Assembly (NCBI GenBank): GCA_033439795.1
Contig: JAUTDP010000002.1
Span: 2,976,001 to 3,040,000 of the forward strand
Direction: 5' to 3'
Source: Sordaria brevicollis
Lineage: Eukaryota; Ascomycota; Sordariomycetes; Sordariales; Sordariaceae
Length of the DNA stretch: 64,000 bases
Part shown: positions 46,300 through 57,796 of the stretch, one piece after another
Layout of the letters: each line of letters starts with the position of its first letter
Position numbering within the stretch: position 1 is the stretch's first letter
The notes under the pieces: generated by a model
Seen by the model: the letters and a program-made list of their open reading frames with translations, nothing else
Databases searched by the model: none
Told to the model about the DNA's origin: nothing
Program-made: the position numbers and the translations under genes

Positions 46300-49120
46300 T
46301 TATTTCATTATATTTTTAATTAATAAGATTTAAATAATTAATGCAATACCGATAAAGAAGACGAAAATTACAAAATTATCCGTAAAATTAAAAAACTCTA
46401 GAGACGCTTCCGCTCGAAATATATTAATTATTCCGTTAAAATATTAAGGATTAATAATATTAATTCCCAACCTATACAATTTAATATAAAGGTTTTTATA
46501 GTCGAATAATTATAAAACTCTCGTAAAGGCATAGATTTCGTTAACCTTTTCGAAAAAGACGATAAATTTAAAAATACTTTTAATAATTATAATTTCAATA
46601 TTTAAATCGATAAATCCAATTCCAATTTTTATATTTTTATTATATATAAAAAGATATTGTCTTTAGTTAACGAATTTACTTTTAATTAATTCGACGTCGA
46701 GAAGATTTACCGGAGCGAAAAAAATAGGAAGGTTATTATTTCTAATTTAAATAGTTTATTTTAATTAAAGAATTCCTTTATTAAAACATAACTTAGCTTC
46801 AAAAAGACAATTCCTATATTAATTACTATAATTTTACAATTTATAATTAACCGATTTAAATTTATTAACGTTGTAATTAAAGAGAACGTAATTATTAACC
46901 AAGACTTTTATAATTACATTATTATTATTATATTTATTTTAATATTTAGGTTTTCTAAAGTTAAAAGTAACTTTCTTCGTCGAATTTTTAACTTTTATAT
47001 AATATTAATAAGAATATTACGAAGAATAATCCAAACCTTATTTAATATTAATATTATTTTGTTATATATAATATTTAATAAATTATTTAATACTATAGTA
47101 AATTAAATAAAACGTAACTTTAAATGTATTACCTATAATCTTAATAGTATTATTATATATAATAATTTTAATTATAAAAATATAATTCGAGAGTTAATTA
47201 GAGGAAAATAAGATTAAATAGTTAACTTAATTATTATTAATCTTATATAATACCTATTATTTTATAGCCCCCTTTAATAATTATCTTTTAACCGTACGAA
47301 GAAATTTATTATTAAAATAGTAGTAAAATATTTATTATTAAGGCGTAAAAATACTAATATTACCTCTTAATAGTTTTTAAATTTTATTATTAAATTTTTA
47401 TTTCTTCGTATAATTAATAACGTTATTACCGTTTAATTTATCGAAAATAATAAATTACCGGCCTTTTTTATTATTAATTAGGTTAAATATAAAGATTCGT
47501 TAAATTTTTAAATTAATATTATATATAAAGATGAAAGTAAATTTGAAGGTATTTATCAGATTTACGAAGAATTATAGAATAACCGTCTTACTTTCGATAA
47601 ATCCGAATCAATTTACCGGTTTATTTTAATATATAATAATTAAAAGATTATATCGTTTATTAAATATATTTAATATTACGAAATCGAAGCTAACGAATAA
47701 TAGGAATTGAAGAAATAAATATTTCTTATTCCGGCCTTCTTCTATATTAAAATTAACTTTATTAAAATATTATTTCGTTATTTTTAGGATATAGGAAAAG
47801 ATAGAACGTTTTCGTCAATTATAATTTCTTTTAACGTTTATTTCTTCTAACGGTTAAAGAATATTAAGAAGGAAAAAATTAAATATTATTAAGCTATACC
47901 CCTCGTAATATATAGTTTTACTACTAGAATTCTTACTTTTTTTATTATTAAATTTATTGAGTATAGGAATTTCGAGGATTTAACCGTTAATAGTATTAAA
48001 TTTATAATGAAAGTCCTATTAGAGGAGGAAGAGGAGGGCGAGAACGAAGAGAACGGTATAAATAATATGCTCGATCGCATTTGGGATATAGTTTTTTCTA
48101 TATACGGCTAGACTAGGGAGTATTTAGAAACCTCTATAAACGTTAATATTAATATAGATATTAATATTAACGTTAATATCGATATTAATAGTAGACTTAT
48201 TTCGGAAGGACCTATTTCAACCTTAGGGGTAAAAAATATCGACATCGAATTTCGAAGCTATTATAGATTAATATAAATAGTTTCGATTTTACTATTAATC
48301 TACAAAGTAATTCGAATAGGTAATTATAACTTTCTTCGGGATATTATCCCTATTTTGCTTATTATCTTTTACGGCAGTAAATCGTAGAATTATAGCCTAG
48401 AAATATTATACTTCGTATAGCTATTTTATAAGGATATTATAAACGATAACCTTCGAAACGCTATTCTAAAGGGTAATTTAATTCGATCTATTACTAATAG
48501 TAGTAGATATAAACCTATTAATTTTATATTAGAGTATTAAAATAGGGTATATACAATTAATATTAAAAATAATAAAAACTCTACCTATAATATCGAAACT
48601 ATATTTATACAATTTACCCTTAATTCTAATATTCTTATAATTATTCGTAAAGGAATAGAAAAACTATAAAGTCGCATTGCTAAAGGAATTTATACTATCG
48701 GTAATCCCTTTACGGATATTATCTCTTATATATTCAAATTATATAAGGATAATATAATTAAATAGAAATTAATACCAATTAACGGCGAAGTAAATATTTT
48801 TAATACTCTAAATATTTATTTTCTTAGGTAATAAAACCTTATAAAGAAGCTTACTAATTAGAATAAGGTTATCCCTTTCCCTACGAATATTATTAATTAA
48901 AAATATTTTCCTAGTATTACTAAATTTTCTACTCAAAATAGTATTATTAATTATAGCGAAAAGGGTAAGCGCCTATATAAGGAAGGTATAGAGAATTTTT
49001 AGAATTAAAATATTAACGGCGTCGAAGATATCTATAATAACGACGAGGATTGAATATATTACTTTATTAGAAAAGGATATTATTATAAATAAATATTTCG
49101 GAGTTTTTTAGAATAAACGA
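46300..49120 (+). pseudogene. DUF6589-like protein relic
   Basis: When TAA/TAG are read as Gln or Trp, a long plus-strand frame appears. Around 46830-47230 it contains LQFIINRFKFINVVIKE, FLRRIFNFYIILIRILRR and IIYNNFNYKNIIRELIRG. The last resembles the D-N-F-N-[FY] signature of fungal DUF6589 proteins with Asp now Asn. Further right (about 47500-48900) lie an acidic run EEEEEGENEENG, NFLRDIIPILLIIFYGSKS, LRNAILKGNLIRS, ILEY*NRVYTINIK and IRKGIEKL*. The spacing from the 'pick the field' block to the NR-tail fits that family. DUF6589 proteins are abundant in fungal mobile DNA, but their reaction is not established to my knowledge. The frame shifts in places. No intact product is possible. Confidence 0.5.
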
Positions 49121-49789
49121 AAAGATTATTAGAGGAAATATATATTCTATTAATTATATATACAAATTTATTATTATATATATCTTTATTTCTTATAAGC
49201 GGGTAATTTAGCGATTAGAGTATTATTCTCCCTCTTTTTCCCTTTACCTTTACCTTTCTTATTTTTAATTAACGATTTAATTACTAGTAAAAATAATATT
49301 ATCTACTAATTTAAATTATATAATACGGTTATTTAGGTACTAAATTATATAAATAAGTTAATAAAAAGAGAAGTTAATTTTTCCTCTTCTCTATTTCTAT
49401 TTCTACTTTTAATTATAGAACTAATTATAGAAATACGGAAAGGAGTAATTAATAACGAATTAGCAAAATTATAAAGCAACCGGTCGGTTTCTTCGAATCC
49501 CTATTATAGTATTGAAAGACCTTAATATTAATATTCGGCTAGACCTACTTTAATTTCCACTCCCTTTTAAACTTTATTCTAATTATTATTATTATTACTT
49601 TATTTTATTTCTTACTCCCCCGGTATTATTACTTTTAGTATTATTAAAAGTTCTCCAACTTCTAATTAAAGAGCTTCCAATTAAAAAATAGTAAAAATAA
49701 TAATACGATATAAAATATTAACCAAAAGGGAAATAAAACGAATAGGAATTATAATTATACGACTATTAATACGTAATTAAAATTAAATT

Positions 49790-51480
49790 TAGCGTAGAAG
49801 TCGAGGATATTCCTTTTTTTAATCTTCGTATACTTTAATAACCGATATAAAATAAAATTCAATTAAATTATTAATATACTCTTCTTTATATTTCTATTAT
49901 CGTATAATAGGTAATTTATCCTTTAAATTATTAATATCCGAAAAAGGGAGGACTTTATTCCGACGAATTTTATTATTATCGGCGAATAAACGTACGACCG
50001 TATATTAAAGCCGGATTAGTATTAAAATTTCTAATATAATTTTAAATATACGGCTACTTTTTAAAATAAACTTTTATACCTTTTTCTTATATTAATTATT
50101 AATATACGATACTACCTTATCCGCTAATATTCTAACCATCGGTTTATTAAATACCTTATCTCGGTCTCGCTCTAATATTATAAAAATCCTCCCAAATAAC
50201 GGTATATAATTAAATTCATTATAATATATATTATTAGGGATAAATCGTTTATATTCGAAATTTTTATTAAGAAGTTCTTAAAAATAATCGAAAATAGTTT
50301 TACGAAAATACGGTACGTTGAGGAACTCTATAAAGATTAGATCTTTCTTTTAATACTTAATACGAACTTTATCGTTAAATTTCGACTATTTAATCTTATA
50401 TTCGAATTCGTATAAGGAATAAAATTTCTTAGTATTTAATAATAAATTATTATTATTATTTTAAGGCTATTCTTTAATACCGGCGTTACTTTCGTTATCG
50501 CTATTATTTATATCCGGATTCTCCTCCTTATTTATAATTATAATAACATTTATTAACCTATTTAATATATTCGGCGTATAGGGTTAACGAAATCTCTATA
50601 ATTATTATTATCTTTATAATCGTTTAGGCTATTTATTATTTAAATTAAGGTAATTAAATGCCTAATATAGTATAAAAAAATAAACTTTCCCTTATATACT
50701 ATTATCCTTCGGTTTTTATATTACTCTTCTAAAACGTTACTATATATCCGGGATATTAGGAATAAGAAATATACTAAATTATATAATTCGAATAATATTA
50801 AATAAATCTATACTTATACTTAGAAAAATAATTACTAAATATATACAATAATCGGTACTAACTTCGGTAGCGAAATCCTTATATATAATATTTTTATCCA
50901 TTAAGCGGACTAAAGAATTATATAACTTAATAACCTTACGGCCAAACTCCTTACTAAAATTATAATTATTATATAAATAATTAATTAGAATATTTCTTAT
51001 TATCGAGAAATTATTACGGTTATCGATATATATAATCGTTTTTAAAATATCGCGTCGAATCGATAGTATAAAACCTTCTACCAAAAAGAAGAAACGCTTA
51101 AAATCGCCAATATAATTTTTCAATAATAATTAAATAATAATCGAAATTTCTAGCCGGTCGATAAAGGTTTTAATAATTTCGAGGTTTTTGGAATTAAAGC
51201 CAACCTTTTTAATAATAAAATTTTTATAAATACTAATTAACGTAGCCGTATAATTAAATTAGGGAATACTTTTTAATAATAGCGGTTGTAAGGTATATAA
51301 ATATTAAAACTCTTTATAGAAATCGCGCCATTCTAATATATAATATAGCTCGTCGATTACGAATAATCCGATTTTTTAATAAAATTCTAGCGACTTCAAT
51401 ATAGCTTTAAACTTCGTATTAATAACTAACTCTAAATTTAAAAGGATATAAGTATAATCGCTATACTAAATTTAATTTTA
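49790..51480 (-). pseudogene. RecQ-type helicase relic
   Basis: The minus strand reads IGLFVIDELYYILEWRDFYKEF (about 51330-51395), matching motif II of RecQ (DEAH) and the W-x-D-F-R block; the DEAH His is now Tyr. Then come LLLKSIP*FNYTATL (motif III, TAT), FIDRLEIS (SxxRPN-like), an uninterrupted 114-codon frame (51123-50779) with TIIYIDNRNNFSIIRNIL (motif IV) and, later, FATEVSTDYCIYLVI (motif V-VI region). The frame continues to about 49.8 kb with IFIILERDRDKVFNKPMVRILAD. Walker A (motif I) was not found, so the N-terminus is missing or beyond recognition. RecQ helicases unwind DNA 3'-5'; fungal copies of this sort often sit in telomeric or mobile DNA. Confidence 0.65.
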
Positions 51481-52384
51481 AATATCCTTATTCTATATTA
51501 CGGTTAACTAAAAAGAAAAAAACAGAGGGAAAAAAAAAAGGGGGTATTAATTATTTACCTTTAAAATTATATTTTTATTTATTTATACCGGTTTAAATTC
51601 CAGGAATTTGGTTATAATATCGTTACGTTAATTCTCTCTTAATTTCGTAAAGGGGATAATTTAAATTATAATTTTATTATATAATGTTAAAAAAATATAT
51701 AATATAATATTTTTACCGTACTTAATTACTATTATTAAAATAGTATTTAATTATTTAATAACTAAATATATAATTATTCGAACTTATTCATTATACGGTT
51801 ATTTATTACTAATAATATTTCGCATTACCGCTAATACGCGCTAAGCATCGAGAGGGGCGTCGTTATTATCTATAATATTATTCGGTTGAAAATAAAAAAT
51901 TAAGGAAAAATAATAATACGACGTAATTAGGGTAGAATAACCCTACGTATTTAAAATACTATTACGGCTATACCTATAAAATTTTAGAAAATTAGGATAA
52001 AAAATACTACCGTATAATATAAATATATAATATAAAAACCCGTAATTTTTTTCGAAATATTTTAATAATTGAGGTCTATATTGCCCGGATTAAAAAATTA
52101 ATTATATTATTATATTCATTTTAATAAAGCTATTCCTAGTATATATTTCGTATTACTAAAAGACTTTGTAGTATTTTAGGGTTGGGGATTATCCGCGCTA
52201 AACCTATCGATTTATAAACCCGTAATTATATATTATCTAATCTTAAACTTAAACCTCTTTTTTAGGCGTTTTAAATATAAAATAGTAATTATATTGAAAT
52301 AAAAGAACGTACAGACCCGATATAGTAAATATCGAAACTTTCAAATGAGGAGTGGTCCGTGCAGCAAAAAATATGAATATAGTA

Positions 52385-52449
52385 ATTATAGTCTATGAAC
52401 GTCCTTGCCTAAAAAAGTAAGAAGGTCTGAGCACTGAGATAAGCCCGGG
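52385..52449 (-). repeat. Right terminal inverted repeat of the second transposon
   Basis: On the minus strand it reads CCCGGGCTTATCTCAGTGCT, then CAGACCTTC and GCAAGGACGTT. Confidence 0.8.
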
Positions 52450-55400
52450 TGGTCCCCCGTCTGATGTTTCGCTCTCCGCACGTTTTTTATCGGCTTCAAT
52501 TCCGCTTTCTACCACCCGGACCTGCTCTACGGGCATGCCTGTCGGCACCACGACTCGGTTCGTCCTAAACACTGGACGCAGCCTACGCATGCCTGCGTTA
52601 GCGCACGCAAGGACGGGCATCTATCCCCATCCATGAACTCCAACTTCCCCAGTCCCGGCGTTGTGGTTGATATTAACCGCTAGACTAATGTCATCGCCAA
52701 CCTCTTCTCTTTTCTTTGTTTCCCCACCCGTCGGGTGTTACCGTTACCTCCTTTTTTTTTTTTTTTCCTCGTTCTGGCTGCTTTTTGTCTTTTTGCGCAG
52801 TGTTCCCTTCGGCCCAACATTGCTGCTCTTCTTTTTTTATTTCAACGCCGGATGCACTCTCCATACATTGGTGTCCATGCCGTCGCGTCAAGCGTTTGCC
52901 CAGCCTTTTTTCTTTGAGGGGTTAGACTAGACAAGCTCACGGTAGTTGTCACGCAGTCCTAACAGTACGGATGCACCTCATCATCGTGGTGCGGCTAACA
53001 CTGGAACAACAACGGCAAGCACACCGGATTATGTGCAGCCATCGCAAGCCACGGCTGACGCCTCACTGGGGACAAATAGCTAGGGTTGAGCTAGGATTGG
53101 ATTTCCTTTCCCTTGTCTGCATCTTTTCTGACCCATCGTTTCTTTTATATCATGTCTCTGGTCGGCACAGCACGCCTTTGTCACAGACAGACAGACATGC
53201 AGCAACATGGCAGCTCCCGTCCAATGCCATGAGATGGGACAGCCGTTATGCTGCCCTCCCGCTGTTGCTCGTCTGTTTGTGAATCCCATCTCGACACATG
53301 GGCTGTGGCCGCGGCCGCAACCTCCAGTGCCCTCCCGGGAGATCGACAGGCGACCATCCAAGTCTGTAATGCACCCACTGCTTATCACCTCAAGGTTCCA
53401 TTCCGACTCCGTCCCTCTGGTATCACTGCAGTCCCGCCAGGCATGTCAGGCACAGAAAGGAGGGTGAAAGGAAGAGAACCTCGGACCCATGCCCTAGCTA
53501 GGCCTTATTGCGCTTACTCTATCGCATTCGCTTCCCTTAACCTTTTGGGACACTTCAAAACTTCTCCCCCTTACTGCTGTTTTTTCTCAATGACTCTCCA
53601 AAGGGAGCTTGCTCGTATGCATATCTCCACTTACACCGAGAGACGGACGCTAGCGTCTGCATGTCTTTGATATGTCGAGTCCCTGGTCCAGTGCCAGCCC
53701 TCCATGTGAGGCCAGCCAACGTGCGTAATAACCTTTCCCTGCTGCCGCACGCCATCGATTGGCAGCCAAAGGAGTTGCTATCATTGAGGACACACAACTA
53801 TACACTTGCTATCGGTTTGCTCTTCGTGTTGCGTCGAGTCCACAACCTTGTTGTCTCTCGTTGCGTTATACTGCAGGACCGCGAAGAGCAAATCACCAAT
53901 CTCTCCCTTTTCCTCCTATTCTCCTTTTTTCCTGTTGAGCCACTCGTCTCCGATTCCGATCTGATCACCTATCCAGACTCGGAAATGCCTACATTTGCAC
54001 TGCCCAGACCCAGTGCTGAACACAGCATGGGGATGACCGAATCCATCAACTTCGCCCTTTGTGTTACGGTAAGCCAGCTGAGTATGACGGACGTCTGGCC
54101 AGGAACAAGCATCAGGAAGACGGCAAAACTAGAGTTCTTTCATTTGGGCGCCAGCAAGATTGCAAATGCATCCCTCGCTTTCTGAACTGCCAAGATGATC
54201 TTGGCTCGTTTGTTATATCCTTCTTTGGATCTCGTCACTTTTCTGGCTGGACGATAGGCGAGGAGGATTGAGCAATCCATGGAGATGACATCGCTAAGAA
54301 CTTTCATTCCACACAGACATAGACGTACCTTTTTTTCGACGCTAGCAAGCCGAACGCATCGTTCAGACCGGGCGGCTTGTTCTAGAAGAAAGCCACTGAT
54401 TCTATCCGTCGATACCCACCATCCATCCCAATAAGGGTAAAATCATGGTTTCCACGTGTTCATATACTGATAGTATGATTTCTACGTCATCACAAAGCCC
54501 GCAACTCTTTGTCACATTGCTGGGAACTCGAGGGTTGAAAGAAAAGGAAGCACTCAAGGCAATATGGACAAGACTAGGGAGCCACGAGGGAAAGACAATG
54601 AAATGAAGGCCAGCCAAGAAATGTGCGGGCGTCCGAACCGCAACCCAACAATCTGGTCTGACCCGGTCGTTTGGGGCTCGTCGCTCCCACATGGTGCCCG
54701 AAGCTAACTTGATGTAAGCTTCAGCAATTCCGAAAGGCCTTGGCTTTATGGGCATGGGAGTATTCGGTTCAGCTACCGGTCGAATTTCTTCCTGTTGCAT
54801 CAGCTACCATACTCTAGATACCGGCCGGTTCTTGCATGGTGTCTTCGGCTAAGTCACTCGCGTACAGATCATCTCTACATTGCGTGAAGAGATTCATTTT
54901 TTGGCAGATCTATTCTCGGCTGTCCTCTCGTGGTCGTCGAGGAATGTTTAGGACTCACTCGCACATGGAGTCCAGTGCGTCTAACCGATTTTTAAAGATG
55001 AACAAAGGTTAGTGAGGTCGTATACTTGCGCCAAGCTGCCAATATTTCTTCAGTTCATTTCATCGTTCAGCTTGCAACCTCCCCGTTCATTATTCAATCA
55101 CTTGAGTGGATAAACCAAGAGGCTCTAAGGAATGTGCTTTTGCTGAGCATAAAGACAAGCAGAATATATCACGACCCTCTTCGGCCAAGCAATTGCATAC
55201 AACAAAGGTCAAGGCCAAGCATCGAATCTCAAGGGAGACTCTGAGCCGATGAATTGACAAAGCGGTACCCAGGGCTGTGTACTACCTACGTTTGACCCCC
55301 TGCTCTTTGTCTTTGCGATCGACAGGGAAGAGTGTAGGCCGAGCTTAATGTAAACCGCTCTCATCGGAGATAGTTTGTGGTTCACTAACTGCGGCCCTTC

Positions 55401-56036
55401 ACGTCCATTATTGACTTCAACGTTTGAGAGGAACAAAACTTACCTTCATGTCACGAAGAGTCCGTTTTCTAGTCAAAGACACTATCGGTGGCCTATCTCT
55501 TCTGTACGCGGATACCTTAGGCCATGGTATGTATGTGTGTCTCGTCTCACCGGGTGTAACTTCCGATGAGTGTCCAATGGAATGGTGAGGACGGCAAGAT
55601 ATGATGCTGTCAAGTGGAAACTGAAGTACGTATAGCGTAGGTAGGTATGTGAACAAAAAGTTCCCCCAGCTTTGGGATTGAAGTCGGTGCCCCTTCGGTA
55701 TGCTATCTGCCTTGCGCCAAGATGACAACTGTGAGTACGGCGGTTCTTGTGACAACAGGGGCATCCAGTGTCCTAACAGCCCGAATTTTTATAGAGCTGA
55801 AATGTTCGCGAACTAGATCGTCAGTCACGGTAACGGGGAACATGAGGTCAGAATCGCAAAAAGGTATATCGTATATATCGTCTCCTATCTATGTTCCGCC
55901 TTATGAATGGGTATCATTCCTCGCCAGACCTTTTTGACTGAACATTATTTCATCTTCACTCCGCCGAGTAAATATACCGTTGCTTCAAATCATGCCATCA
56001 TGGCAAGCATTCCACTTAGGTAGTCCATCATCACAA
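52450..56036. other. Gene-poor stretch, 3.6 kb
   Basis: Normal composition right of the transposon. Frames at 53248-53670, 53661-54185 (+) and 54402-54800 (-) are open but show no domain or splice logic. A T-rich run lies at 52752-52767. An imperfect inverted match of CGTCCTTGC (52400 and 52610) suggests a small remnant next to the transposon end. Confidence 0.4.
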
Positions 56037-57796
56037 TCACCTCTTAGCCTCCTCCCCCTCCGCCTCGGACATAACCGCCTGCCCAACCCTCCTTTTCTTC
56101 CTCAAATCCACCATCAGATAAATCACACTCAACACCAGTCCAAAGGCCGTCAACCCCACAGCCACCCAACAAGCCGCCCTGTACCCCTTCAGCAACTCCT
56201 CCTTGGTCGTACCCCCCTTATTCACATACACCTCCGCCGTCGTCGCGAAACCCAGACCAATCGAGATGCTATAGTTCACCACAGTGTTGATCAAACTCGC
56301 CGCAATCCCCTGATGTCTCCTGCCCACCGCATTACTCAGAATCACCGTCGACGCCGGGAAAATCATGTCCATGCCCCACGGCGTAATCACAACCGTCAAG
56401 AAGCTCTGGATCCAGTAGTTCTGCTCCATCGGCCTGGTGGCGAGGAGCATGTTACCCGTGAAGAAGGCGCACATGGCACCCACGACGGTCCAGGCCGGGC
56501 CAATCTTGCCCAGCACGATGCCCGTCACTACGGCGGCAATCGCGCCTGAGACCGCAACGGGCGAGAAGTAGGCCGTCGTCATCAGACCGCTGTCGCCCCG
56601 GATCTCGAGGAACCATTGCCAGTTGTAAAAGAGCCAGGTGCCAAAGGAGCCCCAGCCGCAGGCCAAGCAGCCGAGGACGAAGGCGATGTCGCCTGATTTG
56701 AGGGCTTCGAGGGGAAGTAAAGGGTAGGAAGACCAGCGGAGTTCGATCCAGAAGAAAAGGGGCACGAGAAGGATGCCGATGGTGAGCAGGATGTATGTGT
56801 ACGGCTCGGTCCAGCCAACGATGGGCGCTTGGTTCCATGCTACGTTGATGAGAATCAAGGCCGCGACACCGACTGTGCCGCCGAGAGCGTCGAGCTGCTT
56901 GAGCTTGTCGACGAAGGAGCTGCTGGAGGTGTGAGCGTTGACGCTGTCAGGAATTATAAGTTGGGCGGCGCCGGCGAGGAAGAGGAGCGCAATGGCGAAC
57001 GACCAGAATGCCCATGGCCACCAGGCTAGCTCGAAGACACCGGCCATGGCACACCCCAGAGTGGCACCACCGGGGGCCATGGCACCGAAGATGGCGAAGA
57101 CCATGTGCTTGCGTGGACCGTCGGGGTAGCTGCCGCCGAGGATGGCGAGACCGTTGGGAAGGAGGATGGAAGGCCCAACTCCTTGGAAAGCGCCTAGTTC
57201 ATGTGTTAGCAAGTTTCTGTTCGGGTATCAGGGTCAACGACAGGCAAGAATAACATACGGCAGACGATCATCATGATATTTCCCTGGTCTGAGTAGATCG
57301 ACAACCCACAGATCATCGTCCAAATCGCATACCACATATACCCGATAACCATCATCCTCTTGTACCCAAAGAGGTCACCCAACCGGCCGCAGATAAGGAT
57401 GAAGGTACCGATCGTCAAGGAGTAAGCGGCCAAATACCAGGCAATGTCGGCGGCAGACGTAACCCCGAATTCTCGCCCAATCTCCCTACCTATACTGAGC
57501 GAGGGTCCCATAGACGCCTGCATCGTGAGTTGGGCGCAACAGGTGATGCCCACAAAGGCGATCTCGTGAGGCAGAGAGAGCTTGGTCGCGAGAAAGGAGT
57601 GCGCCTTGGAATGGGTGCGAGCCAAGTCGTCGTGTTCATGTTGGCGGCCACCTGCTGAATGTTCGAGATCGGTTTCCATTTCTTCTTCTGATGATGGACT
57701 TGACGAGTCCATCCCCTTCTCACGGTACAGGCCTTCGGTGTTGAGGTTGGCTGGGTGTCCTCCTCCAGACGAAAGGTGGCTTGGTGTTGCTGACAT
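56037..57796 (-). CDS. MFS transporter, DHA2 family (14-helix type)
   Basis: Two exons, 57796-57259 and 57193-56037, join across a 65-bp intron (GTATGT/TAG) to 564 residues. The N-terminal 70 residues are hydrophilic and acidic (DSSSPSSEEEMETDLEH) and cytosolic. The drug:H+ antiporter signature between helices 2 and 3 is GRLGDLFGYKRMMVIG. It is followed by GLSIYSDQGNIMMIVCRAFQG and GPSILLPNGLAILGG, the antiporter motif region. About 14 hydrophobic helices can be counted, including LIPDSVN and WNQAPIVGW loops. The chain ends with the charged DLRKKRRVGQ and EEAKR. It resembles fungal ATR1/AMF1-like exporters, which give aminotriazole or boron resistance or move ammonium. Substrate not determinable here. 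Plasma or vacuolar membrane. Confidence 0.93.

Larger units (their letters stand above)
45771..52449. mobile_element. RIP-mutated TIR transposon with DUF6589-like protein and RecQ-like helicase
   Basis: Inverted repeats of about 65 bp bound the 6.7-kb AT-rich block. Reading inward they share CCCGGG-TTATCTCAG, GCTCAGACCTTC and GGACGTT (45771-45838, and 52385-52449 inverted). RIP signature: CpA/TpG nearly absent, CpG kept, Gln/Trp codons turned to stops. Two convergent protein relics fill the interior: a DUF6589-like frame on plus (about 46300-49120) and a RecQ-like helicase on minus (about 49790-51480). The outer 30-40 bp of each repeat is GC-rich and much less mutated. No target duplication could be fixed. 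The element is not an obvious member of Tc1/mariner, hAT or Helitron as far as readable. Confidence 0.7.

Noticed and set aside
4660..52449. Starship-type giant element between the two AT-rich blocks
   Set aside because: No tyrosine-recombinase (DUF3435) captain was found, and the two blocks each have their own, different inverted repeats.
54402..54800. 132-codon minus-strand frame
   Set aside because: Some stretches look protein-like, but there is no domain or splice evidence and the flanking DNA is non-coding.
2102..57796. Secondary-metabolite cluster (LaeA-like methyltransferase, FAD enzyme, MFS transporter)
   Set aside because: The genes are tens of kb apart, separated by transposons and unrelated genes, and no core synthase is present.
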